A stretch of DNA of 64,000 nt from the NCBI GenBank assembly GCA_025594325.1, contig JANHCV010000002.1, positions 1,178,001 through 1,242,000 on the forward strand. The letters run 5' to 3'. The number at the start of each line of letters is the position of its first letter. Within the stretch, counting starts at the first letter, position 1. Origin of the DNA: Blastocladiella emersonii ATCC 22665 (taxonomy: Eukaryota > Blastocladiomycota > Blastocladiomycetes > Blastocladiales > Blastocladiaceae). The translations under genes were made by a program, and so were the position numbers. Of the stretch, positions 1-10,713 are shown piece by piece. The notes below the pieces were generated by a model. That model saw nothing but the letters and a program-made list of their open reading frames with translations. It was not told the DNA's origin and searched no databases.

Positions 1-959
1 GCGCGAAAAGTCGGAGATCTACGACCACTACCTGTACCTGGCGCTCAAGACGCCGTCCGACGCGGCGGCCGCGTCGTCGGTCGACGACGGGTCCGTGTCG
101 GCGACGATGCGCGAGACGACCGTGTTCGTGCTCCTGTTCCGCGAGTGCATCGTCACGGTGCACCTCGAGCCTGTGCGCCACGCGTTCAACGTCGCGGTTC
201 GGCTTATGACGGCGCCGGGGCTCTCGGCGGGCGCGACCGCGGCCGCGGCGCTCGACAGCAAGGCGGCCATGGGGCGGCCGCAGGTATGGCTCGCGCCCGA
301 TTGGGTCCTGTACACGGTGCTCGACGACATCATCGAGTCGATGCGGCCCGTGATCCACGGCATCGACGGCGCGGTCGAGGGCATCGAGCGGCAGGTGCAG
401 GTCGCGGACGTGAACGGCGAGAACGAGACGCTGCTGCGGCGGATCCGGCGCACGGGCAAGCGCGTCGGGCAGCTTGTGCACCTGCTCCATCGAAAGGAGG
501 AGGTGGTCAAGTCGCTGTCGCACCGCAGCTCGCGGTACATCCACCCGGCTACGGTCGTGTACCTGCGCGACATCTTCGACCACATTGTCACGCTGCAGCA
601 CTCGCTGGCGGCGACCAAGGACGCGCTCAACACGGCCAACGGCAACTTCAAGTCGCACCTCGAGCTCACCATGTCCAAGATGTCGCACAACATGAACGTC
701 AGCATGAAACAGATCACGATCATGGGCGCCGCGTTCATGCCCATCACGGCCAGTACGTGCTGATCGCTCACTCTCGCGCGTGTGATGGTTCGCTGACGCA
801 TCTCTCGCACGCTCTGTAGTCGCCGGTATCTTCGGCATGAACGTGCGCATCCCGGGGCATCACGAGTTTAACCCACAGGACGTCAATTACGTCTACTTCT
901 GGTCCATCCTTGGCTTCATGATCGTCGTCTCGTTCACCTTCGTTTGGTGGCTGCGCTAA
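1..959 (+). CDS. CorA-family Mg2+ transporter, 3' part (5' end outside window)
   Basis: The frame is open at the left edge, so the start lies outside the window. One intron at 753..819 (GTACGT...CTGTAG) is removed; the join restores a reading frame running IAGIFGMNVR and ending with TAA at 957..959. The GMN tripeptide at the end of the first of two C-terminal membrane helices is the signature of CorA channels (bacterial CorA, yeast Alr/Mnr2, mitochondrial Mrs2). The preceding roughly 220 residues are a charged, helical soluble part (for example LRRIRRTGKRVGQLVHLLHRKEE), as expected of the cytoplasmic funnel. The last segment, YVYFWSILGFMIVVSFTFVWW, is the second helix. Expected role: Mg2+ uptake across the plasma or vacuolar membrane. 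Which subfamily it belongs to cannot be decided without the N-terminus. Confidence 0.85.
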
Positions 960-1273
960 ACTCGCGGCACGTTGCCTTGTTTGTGAACTTGTACATATCA
1001 TACATTCATTCGATCCAGATCCGCGTGCGGCGATCAGAGTGCAGGATTTGGACGCGCCGCTGGCGAAGGCGCGAGACAGAACGCGAGACGCGTCTCGCAG
1101 CGGCGCACGTGCGCAACTCCAACGCGTTTCAGCTTCCAGCGACCAAGCGCATCGGCTCTCCCCTTCCTCCTCCCCTCGCTCCCCGCTCCACGGACCGCGT
1201 CCTTGTAATCCATGCATCGCTTTCAGGAGACTTGAAGGAAGCCGATCCAGTGACTCTTTCGCACACACTCACT

Positions 1274-4245
1274 ATGGCTCCAGTTGCGACCCAGTCGCCG
1301 TCCGTGGGGCACGAGCCGCCACCACCCGCGTCGCCGCCGTCCGTCCGAGAGACGCCGAACCCGATACCGCTGCCCGATGATCTCGCCCAGGCCGTGCTGG
1401 TACGGCGAGCGCGGTCCGCGATGAATGCGTCGCGTGCTGATCGTTCAGCAATGGCTGTAGCGGCTTGCAAAGCCCAGCATCTACCTCGAGCCGCTCGCCG
1501 ACCGGCTGGTCGCGCACAAGCACTTTGCCGAGTCGGTGATCGAGTTCTCCAAGGACGTGTACGTAGGTCGGCGTCGCACGCGAGCCCTGCTGGTACTGAT
1601 TGCGCTGCACATCGTAGCGCGCAAGTGTACGAGTCGTTCGGCAAGGCGCTGCTCAAGGTCGTGGCCAAGTACCAGGTCGACAACCCTGACGGTGTCGGGT
1701 ACGCCCTACGAGTGCCGCTCCGCAGACTGAAACTCATCTCCACTCGCACTAGTGTGTTCGCCGCGCCATGGGCCTCGTTCCGCCACCAGCAGGAGCTCGT
1801 CGCGACACACGCCGCGTCCATGACACCGAGCCTCACCGCCAAGGCCGAGAAGCTCAAGGAGTCGCTCAACAAGGACGGCTGGAAGAGCCTGCGCGGCCAC
1901 CAGAAGCGCGCCGTCAAGTCCGCGCGCGCCCTCGAGGACGCACAGGCAAAGTACACGGCCGCGTCCAACGACCCGAAGAAGCCCAACGAGAAGAAGCTCG
2001 AGAAGCTGCGCGATCGCGAGAGCAAGGACCGCGCCGTGTGGATCGCCGACTGCCTCGACATGGTCAACGTACGCGGCCCGCGCGCGCTTCCTCGCTCGCC
2101 AGCCTGACCTTCATCGCGGACGTGTAGGGCGCGCAAGCTCTCGAGCAGGACCTCGTGGCGCAGGTCTCCGACTTCCTCAAGTCCGCCAACACCTCGCACA
2201 AGGCACACAACGAGGCCTCGGTTCAGCACGCCGCCAAGGTCGCCGACGAGCTCGACGGGATCACCGCGGGCCAGGCCGTCACCGCGCTCATCGGCATGCT
2301 GAGCCCCGACGGACCGCCGAAACCCGCCAAGCCCGTCAAGCGCCAGTGGTCCATGTCCCGCACCGGCCGCACGGGATCGGTCGTCGGCAGCGTTATGGAC
2401 GGCGCGTCGCCGAGTGACGTACGATTACGCGAGCTCCGACTCCCGTCCATTGTCCACGAGCTGACGTTCGCGTCACTGTAGGACAAGCCTGGCTCGCCGC
2501 CCGCCCCACAAGTCGACGCAGACGGTTACGCGATCCGCCCGGCCGACGCCGAGAAGGCGCCCACGTCGCTCGCGCGCAAGGACTCGGACTCGGACGACGA
2601 GGACGGCGGCGGGCCGTCGGCCGGCAAGCTCAAGATCGAGATCCAGCAGCACCCGCCCGCCGCCGCTGCCGCGCCACCCGGTCCTCCCGGCCTCCTCGGC
2701 GGCCCGCCGCTGCTCCCCATGCGCACCGGCAGCAACCAGTCCACGTCGTCGACGTCGGCCGCCACCACAGTCGGGTTCAACGGGACCGCGACCGGGTTCC
2801 AGCCGCCGCCGCTCACGTCCAGTCCGTCTAACGGCCTCTTCTCCCCGATCGGCGGCCAGATGGACCTCGCGCCCGTGCTCGTCCCGACCACGGCCAAGTG
2901 GGGCTCGCCCACGTCCGTCGCAACGTACCCGTCCGTGCTCGCGTACTCTGGCCCGAACAGCGCGGGATCGGGCGGCAGCGCCGCGCCGTCGATGGCCGGG
3001 ACGGGCGCGAGTCCCGCCGACTCGGAGTTTGGCGCCCTCGCGCCGTCCTCGTCGTCCGCTGCACCCGCACCGCGCGCTCGCGGGCGTCGCGCGGTCGCTG
3101 GTACCGCTCAACCGGCGAGTAACGGTGTTGGGACCGCGACGCCGACGGGCATGACGACTTCGCCGTCGTCCATGGCGGCGGGCCAGGCGGGCGGGTTCGA
3201 TCCCGCCATCCTCACGGCCACGTCCGCCGCGAGCAATACGGGCTCGAGCGGGATCCCGTGGCCATCGACGACGACCGCGGTTCCGCTCGCCACGTCATCG
3301 TCTATGATGCCCGCGTCGTCCTTGATGATGCCGTCGGCCGCGTCGGGCGCTGGCGTATCGTCGTTCTCGACGCTGACGTGGAACAACGCGGCGGCAGCTG
3401 CGCCGACTATGACCGCCGCGTTCCCGACGACCGTGACCACCGCGACGTTCCCCATGACCACCACCTGGGCCGCGCCGCCGCCACCGCAAATGGCACACGT
3501 CCTCGTGCAAGAGCAGCTCAAGCTGCTCGCCATCGACGGCCGCATCATCAAGCTGCTCGTCGGCGGGCAAGCCACGCTCACGCCGCCGCTGCCCACGGGC
3601 CCGCCTCTCGGCCTGCGCGTCCGCAACCCGCGCGCGTGGGCCGTACTCGACGCCACCGCTGCCTCATCGGCCCCGTTGTCCGCGGACCTCGTCCCCATTA
3701 CCGCCACGCTGCCGTCCGAGCCCACGGCCCCCGCCGCTCCCGTCGTCCTGTTCAGGTACCAGGGCACGCTCGACGGCGCTGATGCGTCGGTCCTGCCCGT
3801 CACGGTCGCGTTGCCCGTCCTCGATCGGGGTGCGGACGGGGCGACCACGCGCGTCACCGTGTCGTGGGCGACGTCGGTCCTCGGCGCGGCTGTGTCCAGC
3901 ATCGCGGTCGTGGCGGCGAATCCGGCGATCAACCTCGCGACGGCCGCTGTCGTCGTGGACAACCCGCACGGTGCGGTGGCTGACGCGGCGGCGCGCGCGT
4001 TCATGTGGCGCGATCCCGCGGCGCACGAGCTGGCGCTCGCGTGGACCGACGCGCAGGTCGTGGGCGCGGGAGGGGTCGAGGTGCACGTCAAGTTCAGTGT
4101 GCCCGACTCGCTCGTGGCGCGGCTTGATGTCGAGATGGGCGAGACCGAGGGGAGCGGTGGGCCGGTGCGCAACGTGTCGGTGCACTCGCGCACGATGGCG
4201 GGGCTCTACGTGTTCCGGTTCACGGCGCCAACATCGCTGAGCTGA
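1274..4245 (+). CDS. SYP1: Muniscin (FCHo/Syp1-type) endocytic adaptor, six exons
   Basis: Introns at 1400..1460, 1559..1617, 1699..1752, 2069..2127 and 2419..2481 (54-63 bases) give one continuous frame from ATG 1274 to TGA 4243..4245. The N-terminal part reads as an F-BAR domain: helical segments such as HFAESVIEFSKDVAQVYESF, then KALLKVVAKYQ, then the long helix rich in K, E and A around exon 4. The linker contains DGYAIRPADAE, a motif typical of FCHo/Syp1 linkers, followed by a long Pro/Ser/Thr-rich disordered stretch. The last 250 residues (from AHVLVQEQLKLL) resemble the C-terminal mu-homology domain of muniscins. Known role of the family: early clathrin-coated pit assembly, bending membrane and recruiting cargo and Eps15-type proteins. 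A truncated pseudogene copy of the 3' end lies about 5 kb downstream at 9370..9760. Confidence 0.8.
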
Positions 4246-4909
4246 GCGGGAGGGGACGGACAATGCATGACGTATTCACTAATGCGGGAGCAGCGGTACA
4301 TGTCAGGCACTTGAGAGAGTGAGCGAATTGGTGCGCCCGAGTGACGGCGGCCGTTACCGTGTCACCGCGTCACCGCATGCGCAAGAGCGTGTCGCTCAAC
4401 AGAAATGTGATAAGTTGAACTCGAACAAACTGGGTGGCGCTGCGGCCCCGGTGCCCGTCGCGTATTCGACCTTTGAGTCGGCTGAGAACATCTGGCGCTG
4501 TTAAAAGTGAAATTTAATTATAGGGACTGAACCCGCAAACTTGAGAATATCCGCAAACTTGAGAATTGAGCGGAGAGAGGGCGAGGGTCGGAGCGACCTC
4601 GAATCAAATGAACGACGCGTCGCGTTTCCATCACAAAACCCGGAACGGTGAACTGGGACCATATGAACTGAAATGGGTGTCGGCCAGCACAATTGACTTC
4701 ATATGAACTGCTCTCATGAATTGGGCCTCATACAGAGCGAACTGAGGGTCAGGGACTCGGGCTGAGCTGGACCCAATTCGGGGCCAATTGAGCGACAGGT
4801 TCGGCGGCGGGAAGTACTCGATATATGAGAAGCGCGAAATGTGGGATAGCAGTTGAGGGGCAGATGTGCGCACGTAGCGCGCTGCGGCGTGTGAAGCGGC
4901 CGCCGCGCG
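4246..4909. other. Intergenic region, lower GC, no gene seen
   Basis: No credible reading frame. The region is clearly less GC-rich than its neighbours and holds one copy of a decayed dispersed repeat (see 4575..4805). Two nearly identical AAACTTGAGAAT words lie side by side near 4537 and 4556. Confidence 0.6.
4575..4805 (+). repeat. Decayed dispersed repeat, copy A
   Basis: The 16-base word CATCACAAAACCCGGA at 4629..4644 recurs exactly, in reverse complement, at 8652..8667. Around it both places share a GAGGGCGAGGG word on one side and, on the other, a run of words such as CCAATTCG, CAATTGAG, TTGGGCCTCA and CATATGAAC/CATATCAGC. The two copies are inverted relative to each other and bracket the block 4.9-8.4 kb. 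No open reading frame or terminal repeats could be defined; a fragment of a non-autonomous transposon is one possibility. Boundaries are approximate. Confidence 0.55.
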
Positions 4910-6011
4910 CTAGCGGATCGAGTCCAGGAAGCCTGGAAGCTCGCTGATGTGGTACTGGTCGCGGCTCACGCACGGGTTGAGCCAGAAGCGCGTGAAGTGG
5001 CTCTGGCGCGCGGCCGTGGCCCGCGACCCACTGGAGCGGGCGCCTTTCTTGGGACGCACGAACGGCATCTTGAGCTCCTTGAGCACCTTTTGCGCGCTTG
5101 TCATCGCCGAGAACGCGGGCACGACATGAGCAGCGACCTCGACGGCCGCGGCCGACACGGCAAAGGGCGCGGCGCTTCGGGTGAGCTTGAGGTAGCCCAG
5201 GTCGTTGTGCGGCCCGTTGAGTTGCCGCTGAAGGTGGTAGCCGAACACGACGTTGAAGGCGTACATGGTGCCCTTTCCATCCTTGTAGTCAAACTCGAGG
5301 AAGATGCGCGGCTCGACGACGCGCCGCTGGCCATTGTCAAGGCGTACCTGCAAGCATGCGAGCACCTGTCAGCGACTGCGCACGTGAATCGACGCAGCGA
5401 TGGGCGCGCGTCACACACGCGAAAACGTACGATCATGGTATCCCAGCGAAGCGAGCCTTACAGCGTGACGACGCACGCGTGTATGACCTCCTGGACCGTT
5501 TCGTCGAGGAGCTCGCTGTGCCGCGCGAGGATCAGCGTCTGGTACGGCATGAGCTACACGACAACAGGCATTGATGATCGTAGCGCCGTTGTGCGCCGCT
5601 GTTCCCGCCGGCCTCGTCAATGACGTTCATGACGCCCACCATGGCGACCTGCACGAAGTTGTTGAGCTTGTTGAGCTGCTGGGCGAGGGGGTGCGCGGGT
5701 GCCCCAACACGGACGCGCGAGCGGATCAAGGCGGCTCCAAACAAACTGGAAGCAGCAGAAGCGACAGCGTATCGCTCAGCCGCGCAGAGCAACTGCTCTC
5801 AGTCCAGGGCCCCGTTGCACATGTCAAATGACTCGATGGTGGGCAGCAGAAGGCGGCATTCGATGTGCAAGGCGCACTTTCTCTCACACAGCTCGCGTCA
5901 GCACCCGCCCGTGCAGAATACTCTAAGATTGGTCGCCCAATTGTGCAGGTCGACGACGAGCAGGTCCCAACTTGGGTGAAGAGGCTGCGGTGGGAGGAGG
6001 AAGCGCAAATG
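4910..6011 (-). CDS. Uncharacterised multi-exon gene, exon joins not clean
   Basis: I do not recognise this protein. Several stretches on the minus strand look like true coding sequence. The last exon (about 5365 down to 4910, stop at 4910..4912) includes RIFLEFDYKDGKG and HFTRFWLNPCVSRDQYH. A middle exon (5553..5462) reads LMPYQTLILARHSELLDETV. An earlier one (about 5745..5620) reads LAQQLNKLNNFVQVAMVGVM. Two short candidates lie at 5876..5802 (CRLLLPTIESFDMCNGALD) and around 5971..5938 (WDLLVVDLHNW). The good donor GTAAGG at 5461 and the acceptors near 5348 or 5366 leave the frame one base off, so either a base is missing or the gene is decayed. No domain could be named. Exon borders other than the last are provisional, and the N-terminus was not found. 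Confidence 0.35.
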
Positions 6012-7077
6012 TCGCCGTTGTCCAAGGCCGACTTGGTGAAGTAGCGGCGGAGCGCAGCTGCACGCAGAGCCGTATGCATCCGGCTAGTTTCATGAGTTTG
6101 CATCAAGTTGAGGACGTTGCAGAGTGTCGTGGCAGCGAAGATGGGGTCGGCGGGGTCGGCGGGGTCGGCGGGCGGTGGCGGCACTCGTGGCGCGTCGCGT
6201 CCTCCCTCCTGAACGAGGCGCGATCGGGCGGTCAGCTGATTGCTGAGAACGAAGCGACTTGGCCGCGCGCGCGCGCCGGTGGTCGGTGTCTTGGATCCAT
6301 TCCGGCTCAAAGTCGCTGCGTTGCCCACGCTTCCGCTCCCGCTCCGCTGCCGACCATTGGCTCCATGTAGCGCCGTACATCGCCCTCGCCCCTCAATCCG
6401 CGACACGCACAGACGCACGCGCGCACGAAGCACGCGCGCGTGCGTCCGTCGACCAACTCTGTGGGCACCGTCGCCGCCGTAGCTGAGGTGCGGCCCACGA
6501 CGCCGCGACGCTATCCGCTCGGTCTCACCCTCCGCGTCTCGCGCTGGCAGCTGTAGTGGCACCCCGAACGGCAAAGCTCGCGGTCTCAGTGGCTCAAGCG
6601 CTCGCTCGCTCGCCACTGTGTCGCTGCTCGAGACACGACCGCGGCCGGTCCCCGACTGGCCCTGCGAGTCGCGTAGCGGCAGCAGCAGCGGTCGCGGCCG
6701 TGGAACTAACTTTGGCACAGGCTGCGGTACTAATGCCGTTGACCCTCGAGGCGACCGTGACCCGGCTCGTGGCCGTGGCTCAGGTCAAGGCCAGGTCGAG
6801 GTACGCAGCCTGCTCCCGCCCGCCCATTTGCTCCCTGCTCCCATTCGCCCCGCCCATCTCCCGCTCGACTCGGTCTAGCATTCTTCTCGCCCATCTCCCG
6901 CCCGACTTGGTCTCGCTGCAAACGCGCTGCTGTCGCCGCGAGCCTGCCTTGAACGGCGTGGTGCGGCGCGATTGTGTGGCGTCCACGTCGCAATCTTCCC
7001 CTCCCTGCATCCTTACACCCGAAGCTTCGCGCTCAAGACGCTTGTCCACTCACACCTGCCCGCCTTTCTCGCTCCAG
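6012..7077. other. Unresolved stretch between two uncharacterised genes
   Basis: Contains GC-rich, low-complexity sequence, including three tandem GGGGTCGGC units near 6144..6170, and possible 5' exons of the flanking genes. A frame with ATG at 6733 reads MPLTLEATVTRLVAVAQ before a possible donor, which could be the first exon of the gene that follows. I cannot support a firm call. Confidence 0.3.
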
Positions 7078-8085
7078 GACCACGTCGGCGCCGACGGTCG
7101 CCGTGTTCCGCCCCGTTCGCCGCAAGCGCCGCGCGTGAACTCGTCCTCATCACCACCGACGCCATCGCGCGTCCAGCTCGCCACCCGCGTGGTCAAGTCG
7201 CCCAGAAAGGCCTTCACGCTGGCGCGCAAGACGCTCGTCCTCATCCGCGGCCCCTACACGCCGTCGGGCGACAAGGCGTTTGTCAAGCTGTTCCACAAGC
7301 GCCGCTACAAGTTCTCGCACAAGACCAAGCACGGGAAACGCGGCGACGAGTCGGTACGTTGCGCGTGGGTCGCCCTCGGGGACCTTTGCTTACCACGGCA
7401 CGGCTGTGTAGGACTCGATGACCATTGCCGACGCGCGCGGCCTGCTGGTCACGTCAGTCAAGAGTGCCGCCAGCAACTACGTGCTCCAGCTCCAGAACAT
7501 GACGATCGCGCCGCTGTCGGATCGCAGCGCGACCCAGGCGCCCGTGATCATCTTGTATGTGCTGGTCCCGCTGCTGGTCCCCGCGCAAGCCGGCTCTCTT
7601 GCGCTATGACCCTGCGTGCGATGTGCTCAATCCTGATCCTCCCCCACTTCGCGCGCACACTCTGAACAGACAAGCTCATCGAGGACCTCGCGCCCATGAT
7701 CCAGCTCCTGCACTGCACGAGCCGCAACAAGGAGCGCAACATGAAGCCGTGAAAGCGGCCCAACCACGCACCCGCAGTCGCGGCCAATGACGCTGGCACC
7801 ATCAAGCAGTACGTGGTCAAGATCATCGCGGCCATTGCGGTCTTGATACGCGCTCACTGTCTAGGCGATGCCACACTCGCTGACCGGCGGCGCTCGTACT
7901 GCTAGGCGTTCAAGTTCGTCATGGCGCAGGCGCACGAGGGTGCCCACAAGTCCATGGATAGGGACAAGGCGACGGCGACCCACAAGGCCATGGTCGGCGC
8001 GCTCCACGCCCAGGACGCCTTTGACGCGCGGGAAGTGGCCGAGGAGCTGCTCAGCGTGACCATCGGCCCTGAGAAGAAGAAGTAG
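7078..8085 (+). CDS. Uncharacterised basic protein gene, possibly decayed
   Basis: Not recognised. The forward strand holds plausible coding pieces separated by short introns. One (about 7180..7350) is rich in Lys and Arg, with ARKTLVLIRGPYTPSGDKAF and HKRRYKFSHKTKHGKRGDE. The next begins after an intron with GTACGT donor and GTGTAG acceptor (7414) and reads DSMTIADARGLLVTSVKSAA. A third reads KLIEDLAPMIQLLHC, and the last piece ends IGPEKKK with TAG at 8083..8085. Two problems: the intron 7555..7669 (GTATGT...ACAG) leaves the next exon one base out of frame, and that exon carries an in-frame TGA at 7750..7752 between credible coding segments. It is either a pseudogene or the sequence has errors. 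The start is unresolved. Function unknown. Confidence 0.35.
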
Positions 8086-8121
8086 CAGCGGCGCGCGTGT
8101 GGGTCCTGGCGTTGGGCAAGC

Positions 8122-8229
8122 GGGCGGTGCGCGTGGGCGCGGGGCGCGGGACGACTGAGCGAGCGGTGCGCGTGGGCGCGGGGCGCGGGACGACTGAGCG
8201 AGCGGCGCGCGTGGGCGCGGGGCGACTGG
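8122..8229 (+). repeat. 39-base GC-rich tandem repeat, about 2.8 copies
   Basis: Units at 8122..8160 and 8161..8199 differ by one base; a partial third runs from 8200 to about 8229. The unit contains GCGCGTGGGCGCGGGGCG and GACGACTGAGC. It starts just after the stop of the preceding gene. Confidence 0.85.
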
Positions 8230-8262
8230 TCGAATTATGACGCAATAAATCATTATTCCGCA

Positions 8263-8309
8263 TCTCGTGACTCTCGTGACTCGTGACTCTTGTGACTCTC
8301 GTGACTCCA
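8263..8309 (+). repeat. Short tandem repeat, units of about 9 bases
   Basis: Five imperfect units of the type TCGTGACTC follow one another. The sequence is purine/pyrimidine mixed and non-coding. Confidence 0.75.
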
Positions 8310-8454
8310 TGACGGTGAAAGCGATTGATCTATTACGATATGAACATACGCAGTCATGCCAGCGGTACGTGACCCATGCCATCCAACCATCAAAATGGGC
8401 ATCAGGATGCACACCATAGCCCTATTCGCGGGTGATACGCGCCCGGCCATCACT

Positions 8455-8715
8455 TGATCCCAGTCGGTACCAAAACAAGTCATACGGGCCCAAACGGGAC
8501 CAATTGGGGCCGATTGCAATCAATTGAGCCGCCTCGCCCAACTGAGGCCATATCAGCCCAATTGAGCCCAAGTTCGACCGTTATGAAAACCCCAATTCGG
8601 CCGCCGCTCGCATGAACGCAATTGAGGCCCAATTCGCGCCAATTTGGGTGCTCCGGGTTTTGTGATGTCAGGAGCGACGCTCTGCCCTCGCCCTCGCGGT
8701 ATGCACCCACGTGTC
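8455..8715 (-). repeat. Decayed dispersed repeat, copy B (inverted relative to copy A)
   Basis: The reverse complement carries the same 16-base word as copy A (at 8652..8667 here) and the same vocabulary of CAATTG-centred words (CCAATTGGGG, TCAATTGAGC, CCCAATTGAG, CCCAATTCG). A GCCCTCGCCCTCGC stretch next to it matches the GAGGGCGAGGG flank of copy A. The alignment is broken by many differences, so the copies are old. No coding potential. Confidence 0.55.
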
Positions 8716-8815
8716 CAACCCACACAGCGGCGCCATGGACGAATGCAGCTGACAATCTTACGATCCTTCTCCTGCAGCTACATCCACCGTCGCCCGGCTA
8801 CTCGCCTAATACAGC

Positions 8816-9307
8816 ATGACAATGCTCGCATCCTGTGCAAACCACGGCGAGCTGCCCTCTCCAGCGCAGACCCACGAAGATGCCAACGCCAAATTGTCTC
8901 CCAAAGCAGCCGAGTCCGACTTTGACAAGGCAATCGACCGTGCAGAGAAGCACCTCTGTATCATGTCCATATGGCTCCATTCGATAGTCAGCAATCTCAG
9001 ACACCATGCTGACAGCATCTGGATGGCTATGTCCGCCGTCTGCTATTGTCGAGCAACGCGTGCAAAGCAAGGTCAAGTGATTGAGAAGCTCCTCCTTGGT
9101 CTGTGCCGAGTGGCAACCCTGCGACAGCGACTCAAAGAAGACATGTCGTTGTGGAGTTCGACGTGGCTCATTGCACACCACCAGGGCCCGTTGCTCGACC
9201 CGAACACTTGGGTGTGGGTTGACTGGCATCTCGCAGACATCCACTTCGCGCTTGGAGAGCTTGAGAAGCTGCGCATTAGTCCAAATGTGCTGAACGCGCT
9301 TGTATAA
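8816..9307 (+). CDS. Orphan 163-residue protein, lower GC than neighbours
   Basis: A single uninterrupted frame from ATG 8816 (a second ATG is at 8822) to TAA 9305..9307. Base composition is much less GC-biased than in the recognised genes. The product looks mainly helical, with Cys and Trp residues (for example ASCANHG near the start and TWVWVDWHLADIHFALGEL near the end). No signal peptide, membrane segment or known domain is evident. It sits between repeat copy B and the muniscin pseudogene. It may be a young, lineage-specific or transferred gene, or a chance frame. A similar-sized low-GC orphan lies at 62690..63217; I see only a weak likeness between them. Confidence 0.4.
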   Translation: MTMLASCANHGELPSPAQTHEDANAKLSPKAAESDFDKAIDRAEKHLCIMSIWLHSIVSNLRHHADSIWMAMSAVCYCRATRAKQGQVIEKLLLGLCRVATLRQRLKEDMSLWSSTWLIAHHQGPLLDPNTWVWVDWHLADIHFALGELEKLRISPNVLNALV

Positions 9308-9369
9308 TACAACTTTCTTTTTTGATCCGAGCAGTGATGGGATTGCGTCCAAGGCCTTGCACCATGTAC

Positions 9370-9760
9370 AGGCACCGCTGTCGTTCCATCATCGTCCTCA
9401 ACGCTGACGTGGAGCAGCCTGGCAGCCGCGTTGACCATGATGGCTGTGGCCATGCATGGCCGCCACGTTTCCCGCAACCACCTGGAATGCGCCGCCGCCA
9501 CCTCAAACAGTGCACATCCTCATACGAGTTCAGCTCGGTTGCGCTTGTTGCGCTCGCAACCGATGGCCGCGCCATCAAGTTGCTGGTCAGCAACCAGGCC
9601 GCGCGCACGCCTCTGCGACCCGCGGGCCCGCGGCTCACCTTGCGCGTCCGCGCGGCGCACGCGCAGGCGCTCGCCGTGGACCGACGCGCAAGTCACTGGC
9701 ACCGGCGGGGTCGAGGTGCATGGTCAAACTCGACGACGCCGAGTTGGACGAGACTGATTC
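9370..9760 (+). pseudogene. Truncated, internally deleted copy of the muniscin 3' end
   Basis: Base-level similarity to the intact muniscin gene is evident along most of this stretch. CTCAACGCTGACGTGGA here matches CTCGACGCTGACGTGGA at 3366; TGCGCCGCCGCCACC matches the Pro codons near 3475; GATGGCCGCGCCATCAAG matches the DGRIIKLL segment near 3536; and GTGGACCGACGCGCAAGT with GGGGTCGAGGTGCA matches 4041..4085. The last two blocks lie about 390 bases further apart in the intact gene, so the copy has an internal deletion. Frame is lost in several places. It is a direct-orientation duplicate about 6 kb from its parent. Confidence 0.75.
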
Positions 9761-9995
9761 AAAGTGGTCCGCCGATGGGCTGCTGCACGACAGCCGGGTT
9801 CGTTGGCCGCGGCGGCGACATGGCTCAGTGAGAGGAGACAACCAACACAAGAGGTTTCGTAACTAGAACGGGCGCAGAGTGTATTTCCAGCAGCAACGAA
9901 CAGCGATTTCAGCGAGAGAAGGACACGGTCCGCGGGAGCCGACAACAGCAACACGGCGCACGGTAGCGGGGTAGAGGTCGACGGGGAGCAGGACC

Positions 9996-10713
9996 TTAGT
10001 TCATCTTGCGGACGAGCTCGTTGATGAACTCCTCGCGGTTACCGAAGTCACCGCCCTCGATGAAGTGCTTGAACTTGCGCTTGTTGAAGGCGCCGTTGGG
10101 CGACGACAGCTTGAAGGGCCACAGGAAGTTGTTGGCGCGCTTGAAGTTGGGGCCGACGGTGAAGATCTCGTGGATGAGGTCCTCAATGCAGATGATGCCG
10201 GTCGAGCCGAGCGACTTCTCGATGATGGCGTTGTCCGAGAGGGGGATGCGCTGGCCGTTGATCTTGCCGTAGCCGCGCTTGTAGATGAGCTCGCGGACCG
10301 TCTTGAGGTTGGGGGTGCCGTAGGCGACGTAGGGCTCGACGAGCTTGAGCATCTCGAGGGTGGCCTTGGTCAGGCGGAGGAACACGCCGTTGTTGATCTG
10401 GAGCAGGCGGAGGAGCTGGAGCACCTTGCGGGGCTTGGGGGCGATCTTGTTGATACCCTTGATGCGGATCACGAAGGCGAGCTTGGGCTCGGCCGAGACG
10501 TGGAAGTTACCGGCCTGGCGGGCAACGCGCTTGAGGCGGATCTCCTCGCGCTCAGCGGTGCGGTACTCGCGCACGTACTGCTCGGCGCGCTTGAAGATGA
10601 CGACGCGCTTCTTCTTGTTGGCGAGCTTGGCAGCGGCCGAAGCGGCGGCGCGGTCAGCGGCGACCTTCTCGGCGGCCTTGCGCTTCTTGAGGAGGGTCTC
10701 GGGGGCGGCAACG
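9996..10713 (-). CDS. RPL7: 60S ribosomal protein L7 (uL30), main exon
   Basis: From an acceptor CGCTAG (10716..10714) the frame gives [16 protein letters not shown] at the N-terminal end, then the uL30 body with [38 protein letters not shown] and [13 protein letters not shown], ending KMN with TAA at 9996..9998. About 238 residues are encoded here; fungal L7 is about 245, so only a handful of N-terminal residues are missing and must lie in a short first exon upstream. A short first exon followed by an intron is common in fungal ribosomal protein genes. I could not place the ATG with confidence; none in frame occurs just upstream. Role: structural protein of the large cytosolic ribosomal subunit. 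Confidence 0.93.

Noticed and set aside
944-1273. Upstream in-frame extension of the muniscin first exon
   Set aside because: The sequence before ATG 1274 gives low-complexity, basic residues and lies directly after the CorA stop; the MAPVATQ start fits better.
6144-6170. GGGGTCGGC triplet repeat as a regulatory array
   Set aside because: Only three units; simple expansion in GC-rich DNA is sufficient.
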